From assembly GCA_028583415.1 (NCBI GenBank), contig CM053272.1, forward strand, positions 46,592,685-46,656,684: 64,000 nt of DNA, read 5' to 3'. This stretch comes from Protea cynaroides (taxonomy: Eukaryota > Streptophyta > Magnoliopsida > Proteales > Proteaceae). How positions within the stretch are numbered: position 1 is the first letter of the stretch; each line of letters starts with the position of its first letter. This document shows, piece by piece, positions 62,090-64,000 of this stretch. The notes under the pieces were generated by a model. It saw nothing but the letters and a program-made list of their open reading frames with translations. It searched no databases and was not told the origin of the DNA. The position numbers and the translations under genes were made by a program.

Positions 62090-62400
62090 GTGTCCCCTCT
62101 GTCTCTCTCACCCATTTCCACACATAAACTCGGAGTCTCAGACTCAACTAAAATCAGAAGTCAGCTTCCACTGTGATCACATTATTTATGGACATTTGCA
62201 ATGAATCTGGCACTTATCCTGGTGCATTAGATTTGGTTACTTGCATGTCCATGGATTTAGCTTTTGGAATTGTGGATTTCCTTCTGTCTCTGATGTTGAA
62301 AGTGGTCATATCATACTTCAATGAAAACTCGATTAAACTGATTATTGTTTTGGCTCGCTTAGAAAAAGAAATCTATTAGAAAAAAACTTGAATTTCATAT
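62090..62400 (+). pseudogene. AP-3 sigma 3' remnant lacking the terminal exon
   Basis: Sequence from the intron between AP-3 sigma exons 6 and 7 (tctctctcacccatttccacacataaactc) is followed, after a gap of about 180 bases relative to copy 1, by the AP-3 sigma 3' flank (cactgtgatcacattattta... ttactggtg-like text). The coding exon 7 that lies between these in copy 1 (13348-13414) is absent. No other AP-3 sigma exon was found to the left, so this is a non-coding relic that cannot encode a second subunit. Confidence 0.82.
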
Positions 62401-62788
62401 TTCCAGATGAATGATGTTTCTTTTGTTACCATATGTGCTGGGAGTCATTGATAACAGGGTGTGCATATCCCTTGCATCAGAAAAAAGATCTTCTGTCTAG
62501 TTGCTGAGTTGCAATGAAGATCCCACCCCACCATAATGCATCGGGAGGCACAGTTTCTTGTAGGATGACCTCTCTGGCTTTTTATCACGTGATCGGTCTG
62601 GCTCTGGCTTCCACAACTTCGTAAATATATTGGGGATAGCTATTTCTACTTCAGCATTTCTTAGTTCCGACTTAAGATTTTTTTACTTGGTTTCCAAGCT
62701 ATGAAATAGAATCCTCAGAGTCTAACTAGCCAAAAACAGAAGTGGAATTGTGGTAATGGCTGTAACCTGCTTTTTCATTCAACAGACG

Positions 62789-62789
<1 letters not shown>

Positions 62790-62832
<43 letters not shown>
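62790..62832. repeat. (AT)n microsatellite in duplicate copy 2
   Basis: 21 AT units lie at the point where copy 1 has a short T run (about 14081-14090). Confidence 0.95.
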
Positions 62833-62834
<2 letters not shown>

Positions 62835-63302
62835 ACTTTGATCCTTATCAAACTGAGTTGTCAATTCGACCATAAAATTGGGCTAAAAAGCACGAGTTCC
62901 GAGCAAGGTTCAAGCAAGCAGAATCAGCAACAGGATCAGCCTCTAGAGATTCCTATCCGGCTTCAATTAACCTGAATCCTAGAAATCCAGCATGAACTAC
63001 AAAATGGCCGGAATCAAGATTAGTCCAGTCCAGGCCACTTGAGCAATCTGATTCCTAAAAACACTAAATCCGAGGTCCCCACCTTTTGCATGAAGTTCAC
63101 CTCCCCAAACTTGTGTGATGAATTGATCTCAAGTTCCCCAGAGTAAGCTTGTAACATTCTATTTTCGGTAAATAAGCTTGTCACATTCTCCTGGATAGAC
63201 AATGAAGGGTAGAGGACATTTTTTTAACCTACTGAATATCATAATGAGGGAAAGGTGCAACAGCAAGATAAGGTTTAGAGGTTACACTTAACCCAGACCA
63301 GG

Positions 63303-63440
63303 GCTATGTTGGGATGTCAAGAAAAGTAAAAGAAAAGTTTTTTGAAACAGAGAAGACAGATGGACACAGGACACATAAATTCATCACTGTCTCGCCATCA
63401 TCTCATTATGTTCTTTCTTTTCTTGACATTCAAACATAGC
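63303..63440. mobile_element. Small MITE with gctatgtttg ends, copy 2
   Basis: Counterpart of 14667-14809 at the same place relative to the PYROXD2 3' end, with both ends kept (gctatgttgggatgtcaaga; caaacatagc). Its presence in both copies shows it is older than the duplication. Confidence 0.75.
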
Positions 63441-63593
63441 TTTAGTGATTGCGCTGGTTGCCTTCAACACTAAATGGCTGTTTCCTGACATATCAAGTAT
63501 AGAAGAAACCCCAAAAGGAAAAAAAATAGAGAGAGAAAGCACACTATGCGTATAAGTTTAAAATTCCCCGGTGGAGAGAGAGAGAGACATCAA

Positions 63594-63906
63594 TTACAAT
63601 GATTTCTTCATATCTTGGAGAACCACATGTGCAGAATTGCGTCCAGGCGCACCCATCACGCCACCCCCGGGGTGCGTTCCACTTCCACAGAGATACAATC
63701 CCCGCAATGGTGTCCTATAACCTGACCTGTATGCATTAAATTCCAAATGTCTCACATTAGACCCATGATTAAACATAATCTCAGGAAGCACAAAACAGAG
63801 TATATACAAAATGTTTCTACTTTATTTTGTGAGAAATACCATCCTTTAACAGGTCGCATTAGGAAAAGTGAATCCAAGCCCATAGCACCATGAAAGATAT
63901 TCCCAC
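63594..63906 (-). CDS. PYROXD2: Second PYROXD2-like gene, last two exons (continues right)
   Basis: Exon 16 is 63594-63726 (TAA at 63594-63596) and exon 15 is 63840-63906, with the same exon lengths (133 and 67), intron length (113) and splice sites as copy 1. Exon 16 has three base differences from copy 1, giving A-to-S in PGRNSAHVV and L-to-M in QDMKKSL. Exon 15 has two silent differences. The glycine-rich C-terminal motif (CGSGTHPGGGVMGAPGRN) is unchanged. No frame damage is visible. The rest of the gene lies beyond the window, so whether it is complete cannot be judged here. Confidence 0.9.
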
Positions 63907-64000
63907 CTGTACAAATCATTCAAGTACAATGAACATGGTTAAAATGTGTGAAAAGTGATCTGGTAAATTCAAGAAAAGATTCCCACATGAAAATTATCTG

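Larger units (their letters stand above)
62090..64000. repeat. Segmental duplication, copy 2 (continues past window)
   Basis: Partner of 13190-15370. It shares the AP-3 sigma flank, the 140-bp MITE and PYROXD2 exons 16 and 15. Differences are the missing AP-3 sigma terminal exon, the missing fold-back of copy 1, and a long AT microsatellite at 62790-62832 that replaces a T run in copy 1. Confidence 0.9.

Overview
This is nuclear DNA of a flowering plant. It has GT-AG introns from about 76 bases to 14.6 kb, AT-rich intergenic DNA, plant hAT, Copia, LINE, SINE and Tourist-type elements, and three recognisable conserved plant genes. I cannot name the species. There are no bacterial features, rRNA genes or CRISPR arrays.

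Layout. At the left (3.4-8.1 kb, minus strand) lies a plastid mTERF gene of the MTERF2/EMB2219 type. Five exons are present and its last exon should lie left of the window. Head-to-head with it, across a block of degenerate tandem repeats, is a complete seven-exon AP-3 adaptor sigma gene (9.7-13.4 kb, plus strand, 166 aa). From 58.27 kb back to 14.97 kb on the minus strand runs one complete PYROXD2-like FAD oxidoreductase gene. I followed it through 16 exons whose splice phases all fit, giving 567 aa. Its introns 5, 6 and 7 total about 31 kb and are packed with transposons.

Transposons. Intron 7 is a four-level nest: a deleted Copia element holds a hAT-type element with a perfect 8-bp target duplication, which holds a 7.3-kb LINE with a 14-bp duplication, which holds another hAT-type element. 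A further small hAT element sits in the same Copia. Intron 6 holds a Copia element interrupted in its integrase region by a second Copia, and near its 3' end by a Tourist/Harbinger MITE full of CAC repeats. Intron 5 holds a 5.3-kb hAT element with a broken transposase gene. The hAT-like elements fall into three families, each with its own short palindrome repeated near the ends.

Duplication. DNA from the 3' part of the AP-3 sigma gene into the 3' end of the PYROXD2-like gene (about 13.19-15.37 kb) recurs in the same order at about 62.09-64.00 kb and runs off the right edge. The second copy starts a second PYROXD2-like gene (last two exons visible). It keeps AP-3 sigma flanking DNA but has lost the AP-3 sigma terminal exon. 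The likely history is tandem duplication of [AP-3 sigma tail + oxidoreductase], followed or accompanied by heavy transposon growth in the first copy's introns.
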